64,000 nucleotides of DNA from positions 186,001 through 250,000 of the forward strand of contig NZ_JAEQNB010000006.1 in the NCBI RefSeq assembly GCF_016722965.1, written 5' to 3'. The DNA comes from Tumebacillus amylolyticus (lineage in GTDB: Bacteria; Bacillota; Bacilli; Tumebacillales; Tumebacillaceae). Under the pieces are notes generated by a model. The model made no database searches. It was not told the origin of the DNA and worked only from the letters and a program-made list of their open reading frames with translations. The translations under genes were made by a program, and so were the position numbers. Shown here in pieces: positions 1-7,774 of this stretch (positions are counted from its first letter, which is position 1; each line of letters begins with the position of its first letter).

Positions 1-136
1 CATCCCAAGCGATGCCAAAGAAGCGGTCGCCTTTGCCGTACTCGGCTATGAAACCTACCATCGCAGACCGGGCAATCTGCCGTCAGCCACCGGTGCCAAG
101 CGCCCGGTCGTGCTCGGCAAGATCACTTGGGACTGA
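1..136 (+). CDS. anmK: Anhydro-N-acetylmuramic acid kinase, C-terminal end (partial)
   Basis: Only the last 44 residues are present; the reading frame enters at base 2 and ends with TGA at 134-136. The tail reads [10 protein letters not shown] followed by VVLGKIT, the characteristic C-terminus of AnmK, which phosphorylates and opens 1,6-anhydro-MurNAc during peptidoglycan recycling in the cytoplasm. The downstream sugar importer, hydrolase and nagA support a cell-wall-sugar recycling operon. The 5' part lies outside the window. The assignment rests on the recognisable tail, so a related sugar kinase cannot be fully excluded. Confidence 0.85.
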   Translation, partial: IPSDAKEAVAFAVLGYETYHRRPGNLPSATGAKRPVVLGKITWD

Positions 137-162
137 ACTTACATCGAGGAGGAAGTTTGAAG

Positions 163-1491
163 ATGAACTACACGAAATACTCCAAGGCTTTTGCAGTGCT
201 CGCTACGGCAACCCTGCTCACCGTCGCTGTGACCGGTTGCAGCAAAGACTCCGCAAGCACCACCAAGCAAGAAACCGCCAACTGGACCGGCAAGATCACG
301 ATCTGGGACGGCCCGCGTTGGGAAGAGGCCGGCAACAAATACGCGTGGATCGAATCGCAGAAGAAAGCGTTCGAAACATCGCATCCGGGTGTCACCGTTG
401 AGATCGTACAAGTGCCGTGGGCAGAATTGAACGACAAGCTCGGCGTCTCTATCGCAGGTAAAGCATGGCCGGACCTCGCGCCGGTCGACATCTCCGGCAA
501 CGGCGTCAACGCAGCGTTCTTGAAGCAAAAAGTGTTGGAGCCGATCGACGAGTACGTAACGGCCGATGACAAAAAAGACTTCCTCCCGAACGCGCTCGAT
601 GCATACACCCAAGACGGCAAGCTCTACGGTCTGCCGGGCGGGATGACCGTTCACGGCATGTTGCTGAACCTCGACATCTTCAAGGAACGCAACGTCGAGC
701 CGCCGAAAGACGGCAAATGGACATGGGATGAATTCGTCGACGACATGAAGAAACTTACCTATGACAAAGACGGCGACGGCAAAGTGGATGTCTACGGTCT
801 CTCCACCTACGTCAAAAACGGATACTACGAATCTTGGCCGTTCCTCTACATGGACGGCGGCCGCCCGGTGTCCGACGACTTGAAGACGTTCACTTTCGAT
901 TCCAAAGAAGCAACCGGCGCGATGAAAAAGCTCGCCGATCTGAAAACCATCCCGGTCGCACCGAAGGAAATGGGTTCCGGCGACGTCGGCGGAACTTGGA
1001 AAGCGTTCTCTGCACAGAAAAACGTCGCAGTTGAACCGTGGGCGACTTGGGCGATCCAAGCGGCTCAAAAAGCCAACATGAAAAACTTCATGGTGGCCGC
1101 GTACCCGACGGGCTCCGGCAAGCCGGTTACGATCGGCGGCGTCGGCGGTTGGATGATGTTCCACCAAGACGATGCAGGCAAGAAAAAAGTCATCGCCGAC
1201 CTCATGAAGCAACTGACCTCGACCGAACAGCAAGTCGTTACGGCGAAAAACTACAGTGTCTTCCCGTCCCGCAAGTCGGCGGCCGACCAAAACCCGTTTG
1301 CCGACAACCCGCAAATGCAACAAGCGCAAAAACTCACCGAAACTGCGGTGATGATGCCGAAACAAGCTGATTGGAAGAAGATCGACGAAGCGATCCAGTC
1401 CCAGCTTCAACTGGTTCTCAACGGGGAGAAATCTCCGGAGGATGCCATGAAGGAAGCGAAAAAGACAGCCGACGAACTGCTCTCGAAATAG
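163..1491 (+). CDS. Sugar ABC transporter substrate-binding lipoprotein
   Basis: A 442-residue extracellular solute-binding protein of the family-1 carbohydrate type. It starts with a lipoprotein signal peptide: MNYTKYSK, a hydrophobic stretch, then lipobox VTGC with the lipidated Cys near residue 25. The mature part opens with GKITIWDGPRW, typical of family-1 sugar binders. AGGAGG at 147-152 lies 10 nt before ATG 163, so I preferred this over the TTG at 157, which sits too close. It stands between anmK and two permease genes. The likely cargo is a muropeptide-derived sugar or oligosaccharide (inference from context); the substrate cannot be read from the sequence. Confidence 0.9.
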   Translation: MNYTKYSKAFAVLATATLLTVAVTGCSKDSASTTKQETANWTGKITIWDGPRWEEAGNKYAWIESQKKAFETSHPGVTVEIVQVPWAELNDKLGVSIAGKAWPDLAPVDISGNGVNAAFLKQKVLEPIDEYVTADDKKDFLPNALDAYTQDGKLYGLPGGMTVHGMLLNLDIFKERNVEPPKDGKWTWDEFVDDMKKLTYDKDGDGKVDVYGLSTYVKNGYYESWPFLYMDGGRPVSDDLKTFTFDSKEATGAMKKLADLKTIPVAPKEMGSGDVGGTWKAFSAQKNVAVEPWATWAIQAAQKANMKNFMVAAYPTGSGKPVTIGGVGGWMMFHQDDAGKKKVIADLMKQLTSTEQQVVTAKNYSVFPSRKSAADQNPFADNPQMQQAQKLTETAVMMPKQADWKKIDEAIQSQLQLVLNGEKSPEDAMKEAKKTADELLSK

Positions 1492-1503
1492 GGAGGTACA
1501 ACT

Positions 1504-2460
1504 GTGAGTTCCCCGCAAGCAACTGAAGAGTTAACAAAGACCCAACTCGATGCAAAAGCGACCCCTCCGGCCATCCGCCGGAAGTCGCTTTTGCGCGAGA
1601 TGTGGAAACAACGAGCCGCTTATCTGTTCCTGTTACCGAAAGGAATTTTGTTCACAGCCTTTGTCCTCATCCCGGTAATCTGGGCGTTCGTGCTTGCGTT
1701 CCAAGAGTACGGCGTGTTCGGCAGCGAGTGGGTCGGGTTCAAAAACTTCAAGTCTGTCGCAGACAGCGAGGCATTCCGAACCGCACTGTGGAACACCTTG
1801 AAGTACACGGTGGTCACCGTACCGCTGCAAGTGTTGATCGCCTTGGTGTTGGCGACCTTGATCTCCCCGCTCGGGCGTCGGGCGCAGAGCTTTTTCCGCG
1901 GGGCGTTCTACCTGCCGACGGTCACCTCGATGGTTATTATCGCGATGGTCTGGCGGTGGGTGTACAACTACCGCTATGGATTGTTCAACTATGTGCTCGG
2001 CTTCCTCGGAGTTCCTGCCCAAGACTGGCTCAACCAGTCCAACACGGCACTCTGGGCGCTGATCATCATGAGCGTGCTGATCCCGCCGGGCGTGGGCGTC
2101 ATCATGTACTTGGCGGCGATGGACTCCATTCCGGACTCCTTGTATGAAGCGGCCAAGATCGACGGTGCAAGCGAAGTACAACGCTGGTGGCGAATTACGG
2201 TGCCGCTGCTCAAACCGACGACGCTGTATCTGACCATGTTGTCCCTGATTGGTTCCTTCCAAGTGTTCACGCAGATTCTGCTCATGACGGGCGGAGGCCC
2301 GGGACATGCCACAGAGACGTTGGTGTCGTTGATTTACAAGACGGCGTTCCGCGATCTGGAGTTTGGACTGGCTTCTGCACAAGCGATTGTGCTGTTCGTG
2401 ATCACGTTGATCTTCGGCATCGCCCAATACTGGCTGATGTACCGCAAAGCGGAAGACTAG
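1504..2460 (+). CDS. Sugar ABC transporter permease, MalF/UgpA-type
   Basis: A 318-residue inner-membrane permease with about six hydrophobic segments. After a polar N-terminal tail comes a membrane segment beginning YLFLLPKGILF. The EAA loop that docks the ATPase is visible near residues 215-235 (YEAAKIDGAS, then W-R-I-T-V-P-L). It starts at GTG 1504 behind GGGAGGT at 1491-1497, 12 nt after the binding-protein gene. It pairs with the next gene as a heterodimeric pore. No ATPase gene is in the operon, so a shared MsmX/MsmK-type ATPase probably powers it (known for Bacillota sugar importers, inferred here). Confidence 0.92.
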   Translation: MSSPQATEELTKTQLDAKATPPAIRRKSLLREMWKQRAAYLFLLPKGILFTAFVLIPVIWAFVLAFQEYGVFGSEWVGFKNFKSVADSEAFRTALWNTLKYTVVTVPLQVLIALVLATLISPLGRRAQSFFRGAFYLPTVTSMVIIAMVWRWVYNYRYGLFNYVLGFLGVPAQDWLNQSNTALWALIIMSVLIPPGVGVIMYLAAMDSIPDSLYEAAKIDGASEVQRWWRITVPLLKPTTLYLTMLSLIGSFQVFTQILLMTGGGPGHATETLVSLIYKTAFRDLEFGLASAQAIVLFVITLIFGIAQYWLMYRKAED

Positions 2461-2473
2461 GAGGGGGAGCGAC

Positions 2474-3349
2474 ATGCAGATCAAACATTCACCTATGAAA
2501 TGGCTGACGTACTTCGTGCTCTTCGTCTGGGCGATCATCTCCTTGCTTCCGCTGTATTGGGTGTTCTCCACGGCGTTGCAATTGCCGAACTACGTGGAAG
2601 CCGATCCACCGAAGCTCATCCCGATGGGGATCGTGGAGTTTTTCACGCATCCGGAGAACCGCAGTCTGATCCTCCATGACACGTTTGCCGGGTTCCAGCA
2701 ATTGTTCCAAAGCACCAACATCTGGCGGTGGTTCTTCAACTCCGCGTACATCGCCGTCGTGGTGACGGTGGGGATTCTCGTGCTCGACACGATGGCTGGT
2801 TATGCACTGGCGAAAAAGGAATTCCCCGGTCGCAAGCTGTTTTTCTGGTTGATCGTCGGGACGATGATGATTCCCGGTCAGATCACGCTGGTTCCGCTGT
2901 TTATCATGGTTCAGAACTTGGGTCTGATGAACACGCACTGGGCGCTGATCTTGCCCGACCTCAGCATGGTGTTTGGCGTGTTCCTCATGCGCCAATACAT
3001 GCTCTCGATTCCGTCTGATCTGCTCGAAGCCGCCAAGATCGACGGCGCCTCGGAGTGGAAAACGTTCTGGACGATCGTCGTGCCGCTTGCCAAACCGGCG
3101 CTGGCGACGCTTGGCATCTTCACCTTCATGAATGTCTGGAACTCGTTCCTCTGGCCGATCATCGTGCTCAACGATGCGGACCTCTACACGCTGCCGGTCG
3201 GATTGAAGACGTTGCAAGACCAGAACCTGGCGATCTTCAAGCTGCTGATGAGCGGCGCGGCAGTGGCGGCCGTTCCGATGATCGTCGTGTTCGTCGCGTT
3301 CCAACGTCACTTCATCAAGGGCTTGACACTGGGCGGCGTGAAGGAATGA
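2474..3349 (+). CDS. Sugar ABC transporter permease, MalG/UgpE-type
   Basis: A 291-residue permease, the second half of the importer. It carries the EAA loop LLEAAKIDGASEW and the terminal motif FIKGLTLGGVKE, close to the C-terminal G-x-(T/L)-x-G-x-V/A-K ending of the MalG group. Start ATG 2474 follows GGAGGGGG at about 2460-2467. It overlaps the next gene by ATGA (3346-3349), so the two are translationally coupled. About six membrane helices are apparent. Substrate is inferred from the operon only. Confidence 0.92.
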   Translation: MQIKHSPMKWLTYFVLFVWAIISLLPLYWVFSTALQLPNYVEADPPKLIPMGIVEFFTHPENRSLILHDTFAGFQQLFQSTNIWRWFFNSAYIAVVVTVGILVLDTMAGYALAKKEFPGRKLFFWLIVGTMMIPGQITLVPLFIMVQNLGLMNTHWALILPDLSMVFGVFLMRQYMLSIPSDLLEAAKIDGASEWKTFWTIVVPLAKPALATLGIFTFMNVWNSFLWPIIVLNDADLYTLPVGLKTLQDQNLAIFKLLMSGAAVAAVPMIVVFVAFQRHFIKGLTLGGVKE

Positions 3350-4413
3350 GATCGCGCGTTCTCGATGTGGTGGAGCAAGGCTTGGCAGACAGTCTCTTCG
3401 CAGGAGCCGTCGTACATGTCAGCCGCGTAACCTCAGAAGGTTGCGAGGTTCTCGTGGAGGCGGCTCGCGGATATGCCGAGGTCACTCCACGGCGGAGGCC
3501 GATGACGGTCGATGCCGTTTTTGACATCGCGTCGTTGACCAAGGTCATCGCGACGCTTCCTGCCGTGTTGCGCTCCGTGCAAGAGGGGCGGTTGGAAGTA
3601 GACCGCCCGGTGTTGCCGGGGCACGGAATATCTGTACATCATCTGCTCACCCACACCTCGGGGCTTCCAGCATGGAAGCCCTTCTATTTATGGAGGCAGG
3701 GGAAAGCGGACTATCGCACGCGGATCGAGGCCGAGACTTTGGTGTACGAACCAGGGACTCGGGCCCTCTACTCCGATCTCGGCATGATCTTGCTCGGCTT
3801 CGTGTTGGAGGACATCTGGCAGAAACCGCTCGAGGATATCGCTCGCGAACAAGCGTTTGGAGTTCTGGGAATGGTAGACACAGGCTATCATCCAGCGGGA
3901 AAAAATGTCGTTGCCACTGAAGTGGGGAACGCCATCGAACGGACGATGTGCCGAGACTATGCGACAGACGCGGAGATCGAACGGTTCCCATGGCGGGCAC
4001 AGACGATTTGCGGAGCGGTGAACGATGGCAATTGCCACTATGGACTGAGCGGAGTCAGCGGTCACGCCGGGTTGTTCTCAACGGTGGCGGACGTGGCCCG
4101 TTACGCGCAAATGTGGGCGGCAGGCGGGCGAGGGTTCCTCACGCCGGAGCTTGTGCAGTTGGCAACGACAAATCACACGGCAGGTTTGGGGCTGTCGAGA
4201 GGACTTGGCTGGGAGATGGGTGTCTGGGCAGGTGAGACATTTTTGCCGCATGTTTTCGGTCATACAGGGTTTACGGGTACGGCTGTCTGGGTAGATCCGG
4301 TGTCGGGTCTGGTGGTTGTCTCGTTGACCAATCGCTTGCATCCAACTCCGTCCGATCTCGCGGTTTGGCGGCGGAACCTGCATGCAGCCGTTTTTTCTGA
4401 GGAGGACTATTAA
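3346..4413 (+). CDS. Serine hydrolase, beta-lactamase class C fold
   Basis: A 355-residue member of the serine beta-lactamase-like family (PF00144). The SxxK nucleophile motif is ASLTKV, the second motif is YSD in ALYSDLGMILLG (normally YxN), and the third is HTG in FGHTGFTGT. Such enzymes cleave D-Ala peptides, amides or esters. In Bacillus subtilis the comparable recycling cluster holds AmiE (YbbE), an exported amidase of this fold. Here I see no signal peptide: the protein begins MRSRVLDVVEQG, so it may act on imported muropeptides in the cytoplasm (inference). It overlaps both neighbours (ATGA upstream, TAATG downstream), showing a tight operon. Confidence 0.85.
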   Translation: MRSRVLDVVEQGLADSLFAGAVVHVSRVTSEGCEVLVEAARGYAEVTPRRRPMTVDAVFDIASLTKVIATLPAVLRSVQEGRLEVDRPVLPGHGISVHHLLTHTSGLPAWKPFYLWRQGKADYRTRIEAETLVYEPGTRALYSDLGMILLGFVLEDIWQKPLEDIAREQAFGVLGMVDTGYHPAGKNVVATEVGNAIERTMCRDYATDAEIERFPWRAQTICGAVNDGNCHYGLSGVSGHAGLFSTVADVARYAQMWAAGGRGFLTPELVQLATTNHTAGLGLSRGLGWEMGVWAGETFLPHVFGHTGFTGTAVWVDPVSGLVVVSLTNRLHPTPSDLAVWRRNLHAAVFSEEDY

Positions 4414-5555
4414 TGAAGAAACACATCTTGCAAGGCCGAGCGCTGATCGAAGGGAAGTTCCACGACGATCAAGTGCTGGTCTGCGAAGACGGACGATTCA
4501 CGTATGTCGGGCCGCTGCGTGACGGAGACGTGCCGGATGCCGTGTATGAGACGGGGATTCTCGTGCCGGGGTATCTGGACTTGCATGTGCATGGGGTGCA
4601 TGGGTCGGACGTGATGGATGGAAGTTTGGAGGCTTTGGAGACGATCTCGCGAGGCTTGGCGACGTATGGCGTCACCGGGTTTCTCGCGACGACTTTGACC
4701 GGGGACTTGGAGCATCTCCTCAGCGTGCTCCGCACGTGTGCAGAATTTGCTCGTCGTGAACCGGTTGGGGCATCCTTGCTCGGGGTTCACTTGGAAGGGC
4801 CGTGGATCAACCTGCGTTACAAAGGCGCGCAAAACGAATCGCATGTCATTCGCCCGTTGTTGCGCGATGCACAGCGGCTGGTGGAAGCGGGGCAGGGGTT
4901 GCTGAAACTGGTGACTCTTGCGCCTGAACATCCGGAGGCGGCTGAGGTGATTGCGTACCTGAGCGAACAAGGCGTGCGGGTCTCCGTAGGACACTCCGAT
5001 GCGACGTTCGATGAAGTAACAAGTGCGATGGCACACGGACTCCAACATGTGACGCACTGCTGCAATGCGATGCGCGGCTTGCATCATCGCGAGCCCGGCG
5101 TGGTCGGGGCCGCTCTGTACCATGATGACTTGACGACAGAGTTGATTGCGGACGGGGTACACGTGCATCCGGCGGTGATGAACATTCTCTACAAAGTCAA
5201 AGGACAAGAACGTCTCGTGCTGGTCAGTGACGGCATGCGTGCCGTCGGGATGGCGGACGGTGAATATGACCTTGGCGGACAGAATGTGTACATGGTCGGA
5301 GGTGAAGCCCGCTTGGTGGACGGAACATTGGCGGGCAGCACGTTGACACTCGATCGTGCGGTGCGCAACATGGTTGAACTCGGGCACGCTCCGCTGGAGA
5401 AAGCTGTGGCGATGGCTTCCACCACGCCTGCGGCGGTCCTTGGTTTGCAAGGGCGCAAAGGGGCACTCGCAGTTGGATACGACGCGGACTTTGTGTGGCT
5501 GGATGAGGCACGGCAAGCTCGAGCGACGTACATCGCAGGAGAACTTCGGGCGTAA
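4413..5555 (+). CDS. nagA: N-acetylglucosamine-6-phosphate deacetylase
   Basis: A 380-residue amidohydrolase of full NagA length. Metal and active-site motifs are visible: HVHG after the first beta strand (LDLHVHGVHG), HLEGPW, SVGHSDAT, HCCNAM and LVSDGM with the catalytic Asp. It converts GlcNAc-6-P to GlcN-6-P and acetate, the step that returns amino sugar from cell-wall recycling to metabolism. The start ATG overlaps the preceding stop (TAATG), with GAGGAGG about 8 nt upstream. It is the last gene of the operon and is followed by a strong terminator. Confidence 0.95.
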   Translation: MKKHILQGRALIEGKFHDDQVLVCEDGRFTYVGPLRDGDVPDAVYETGILVPGYLDLHVHGVHGSDVMDGSLEALETISRGLATYGVTGFLATTLTGDLEHLLSVLRTCAEFARREPVGASLLGVHLEGPWINLRYKGAQNESHVIRPLLRDAQRLVEAGQGLLKLVTLAPEHPEAAEVIAYLSEQGVRVSVGHSDATFDEVTSAMAHGLQHVTHCCNAMRGLHHREPGVVGAALYHDDLTTELIADGVHVHPAVMNILYKVKGQERLVLVSDGMRAVGMADGEYDLGGQNVYMVGGEARLVDGTLAGSTLTLDRAVRNMVELGHAPLEKAVAMASTTPAAVLGLQGRKGALAVGYDADFVWLDEARQARATYIAGELRA

Positions 5556-5620
5556 AGAATAGCATCAGAAAAGGGGATTGTACGAGGTGTAGAGGAGAGG
5601 AACGCACCTCGGGAAAAGAA

Positions 5621-5656
5621 CGGCCCTGTCGGCAAAGGCGACAGGGTCGTTTTTTC
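5621..5656 (+). terminator. Rho-independent terminator after nagA
   Basis: The stem CCCTGTCG/CGACAGGG encloses GCAAAGG and is followed by GTCGTTTTTT. It ends the recycling operon, and it lies between nagA and the convergent lexA gene. The opposite strand has a weaker T run, so it may serve both directions. Confidence 0.85.
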
Positions 5657-5688
5657 ACGTATAGAGGGTAGTCGGGCGTAGGATGTGC

Positions 5689-6315
5689 TTAGTCGATGTG
5701 GCGGAAGATGCCGACGACTTTGCCCAAGATGGTGACGTTGTTGTAGCGCATCGGTTGAAGCGAGGGGTTCTCCGGTTGGAGGCGGATGTGATCGGCTTCC
5801 TTATAGAAGCGTTTGACGGTCGCTTCATCGTCTTCGGTCATTGCGACGACGATTTCACCGTTGTTTGCCGTCGCCTGTTGACGGACGATCACGAGGTCGC
5901 CGTCGAAGATCCCGGCGTCGATCATCGAATCTCCCGAGACATTCAGCAGGAACACGGACGAATCGCCGACGAACGAAGTCGGCAGCGGGAAGTAGTCCTC
6001 AACGTTCTCAATCGCAGTGATCGGCTGACCCGCTGTGACTTTCCCGATGATCGGAGCCATGACGGTCGAGTATTCGAAACGGCCGCTCTCTGTGTCTGCT
6101 TCCAGATCGAGCACTTCAATCGCGCGCGGTTTGGTGGGGTCGCGGCGGATCAGGCCTTTCTGCTCCAGACGAGCCAGATGTCCGTGTACAGTAGAACTCG
6201 AAGCCAAGCCGACCGCTTCGCCGATCTCCCGGACAGACGGCGGATATCCCTTGGCCCGCACTTCGTTCTTGATGAAATCCATGATTTCCTGTTGACGCTT
6301 AGACAGCTTCAGCAT
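5689..6315 (-). CDS. lexA: LexA SOS repressor / self-cleaving serine protease
   Basis: A 208-residue protein of normal LexA length. The N-terminal winged helix ([12 protein letters not shown] through [13 protein letters not shown]) binds SOS boxes. The linker holds the Ala-Gly cleavage site in KVTAGQPI. The C-terminal S24 domain shows the nucleophile Ser in [10 protein letters not shown] and the general-base Lys in EATVKRFY. RecA filaments trigger self-cleavage and release the regulon. Two LexA boxes lie over its own promoter, so it is autoregulated. It is divergent from a LysM-GH18 gene, the place where Bacillus subtilis has the SOS division inhibitor yneA. Confidence 0.97.
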   Translation of the reverse strand: MLKLSKRQQEIMDFIKNEVRAKGYPPSVREIGEAVGLASSSTVHGHLARLEQKGLIRRDPTKPRAIEVLDLEADTESGRFEYSTVMAPIIGKVTAGQPITAIENVEDYFPLPTSFVGDSSVFLLNVSGDSMIDAGIFDGDLVIVRQQATANNGEIVVAMTEDDEATVKRFYKEADHIRLQPENPSLQPMRYNNVTILGKVVGIFRHID

Positions 6316-6359
6316 TGGCAGAACAACTCCTCATATCCAGTCGTGATGTATATCAATGG

Positions 6360-6430
6360 GAAAATATGTTCGATGTTAGTTTATAGCAGAAATTATACCA
6401 CACACTGGTACTAGATACAAACATGAGTTC
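6360..6430 (-). promoter_or_regulatory. lexA promoter with two LexA boxes
   Basis: On the minus strand a sigma-A promoter reads TTGTAT (6415-6420), 17 nt spacer, TATAAT (6392-6397). A LexA-like box GAACTCATGTTT (6419-6430) overlaps the -35 and a second, GAACATATTTTC (6360-6371), lies just past the start site. Each differs by one base from GAAC-N4-GTTC. This fits LexA autorepression. Confidence 0.85.
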
Positions 6431-6440
6431 TTGTTTTTTC

Positions 6441-6489
6441 TTGACAAGAACAGATAGACGTCATTATGATAGAAACAGAACATATGTTC
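6441..6489 (+). promoter_or_regulatory. Strong sigma-A promoter with perfect SOS box
   Basis: TTGACA (6441-6446), 18 nt spacer and TATGAT (6465-6470) form a near-consensus promoter. Seven bases after the -10 begins a perfect LexA palindrome, GAACATATGTTC (6478-6489), covering the expected transcription start. It drives the LysM-GH18 gene and should be induced by DNA damage. Confidence 0.88.
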
Positions 6490-6566
6490 TTGTTCTTGGA
6501 CGGCTTTCACATCGACCATCGCCTGCATAGGATAGTGTCGACAGAACACCAAGAACGGGGGTACGG

Positions 6567-7742
6567 ATGATGGAGGGAACACGGGTCACCTTTGTCGTCG
6601 TCAAGGCAGGAGAGACATTGGATGATCTTGCAGCGCGCTATGGATGTACGGCGGAGGAGTTGCGCCGGCTCAACCCCGGAATGCAAGGGTTCGCGCAGGG
6701 CGACGTCGTGAAAGTCATGACGAGAGCGTGGGACCCTCGAGAACCGAAAGCCGGTCAGCAGTTTGTGCTGGGCTTTCATGCAGGGCCGATGGGCGTGAGT
6801 TTACCGGGCAGCCAGAACTCGTTTCATCAGCATGCCGGGCTCTTGTCGGCGATTGCGCCGTATTGGTTTGATCTGAACCTCGGCGCTGCCGGACAAATCA
6901 AGTCTCGCGTGACACCGGCGACGATCCGAACGTTGATCGGAGATGCACACGGGCGGGGTGTGAAGGTCTTGGCGTCCCTTCACAACACCGAAAAGCGGCC
7001 CGGAGCGTCGCGCACGCAGGTCTTGCACAGTGCCATCACGGCCAACCGGGCGATTTTGATCCGAAACATCCTGCACACGGTCGAAGAGTATGGTTTTGAT
7101 GGTGTGAACCTCGACTTTGAACGTTTGAAACCGGGGGATACGGCGAATTACACGTCCTTCGTTCGCGAGTTGGCGGCACGTCTGCATGAGCAGGGGAAAC
7201 TTCTCGTCGTCTGTGTGTTGGGCGATGCGCATCACCAGCCGTTTTCGATGGACTTCGACTATCCGGGTTTGGCGACGAGCGTCGACTATCTCGGGATTAT
7301 GACCTACGACGAGCACAAAGCCAACCAAGGCACACCCGGCCCGGTCGCATCGATTCCCTGGGTGGAGCGTACGGTGCGGTTGGCGATCGACACGGGTGTC
7401 CCGTCTCGCAAGATCTTGTTAGGCATCGCGGCGTACGGCTATGACTGGACGGACAATCGTCCGGGCGCGCGGGCCCTGTCTTTTGAAGCGGTGCAACGTC
7501 TGCGCCGTCAACACAACGCGACCGCTCAGTTTCATCCCTCGTACCGCGTGCCGCATTTCGACTATACAGACGGGCGTGGGGAACTGCATCATGTCTGGTA
7601 TGAGGACGCTCGCAGTCTGTCGCTGAAGCTCGACCTCGTGCGCAGGTTTCACCTTGGCGGTATCCTGCACTGGCGACTTGGATTGGAGGACCCGGCGTCA
7701 TGGGGTCCGATCCGCGCGAAGTTGTCTCCCATTCAAAAGTAA
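6567..7742 (+). CDS. LysM domain plus GH18 glycosidase, SOS-controlled
   Basis: A 391-residue protein with one LysM domain (residues ~8-52; VVVKAGETLDDLAARYGC ... RLNPGM ... GDVVKV) and a GH18 chitinase-like barrel (~68-385). The catalytic stretch DGVNLDFE keeps the acid Glu. The architecture resembles YaaH/SleL cortex-lytic or spore-associated enzymes that bind and cut peptidoglycan or chitin-like glycans. I see no signal peptide, as is usual for YaaH-type proteins. ATG 6567 and ATG 6570 are both possible behind GGGGGT (6557-6562). The promoter has a perfect LexA box. It occupies the position of yneA, which is itself a LysM protein in Bacillus; the division or damage role is inference. Confidence 0.88.
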   Translation: MMEGTRVTFVVVKAGETLDDLAARYGCTAEELRRLNPGMQGFAQGDVVKVMTRAWDPREPKAGQQFVLGFHAGPMGVSLPGSQNSFHQHAGLLSAIAPYWFDLNLGAAGQIKSRVTPATIRTLIGDAHGRGVKVLASLHNTEKRPGASRTQVLHSAITANRAILIRNILHTVEEYGFDGVNLDFERLKPGDTANYTSFVRELAARLHEQGKLLVVCVLGDAHHQPFSMDFDYPGLATSVDYLGIMTYDEHKANQGTPGPVASIPWVERTVRLAIDTGVPSRKILLGIAAYGYDWTDNRPGARALSFEAVQRLRRQHNATAQFHPSYRVPHFDYTDGRGELHHVWYEDARSLSLKLDLVRRFHLGGILHWRLGLEDPASWGPIRAKLSPIQK

Positions 7743-7774
7743 ATTCACGTACGTGGAACGGAGATCAAGAGGAG

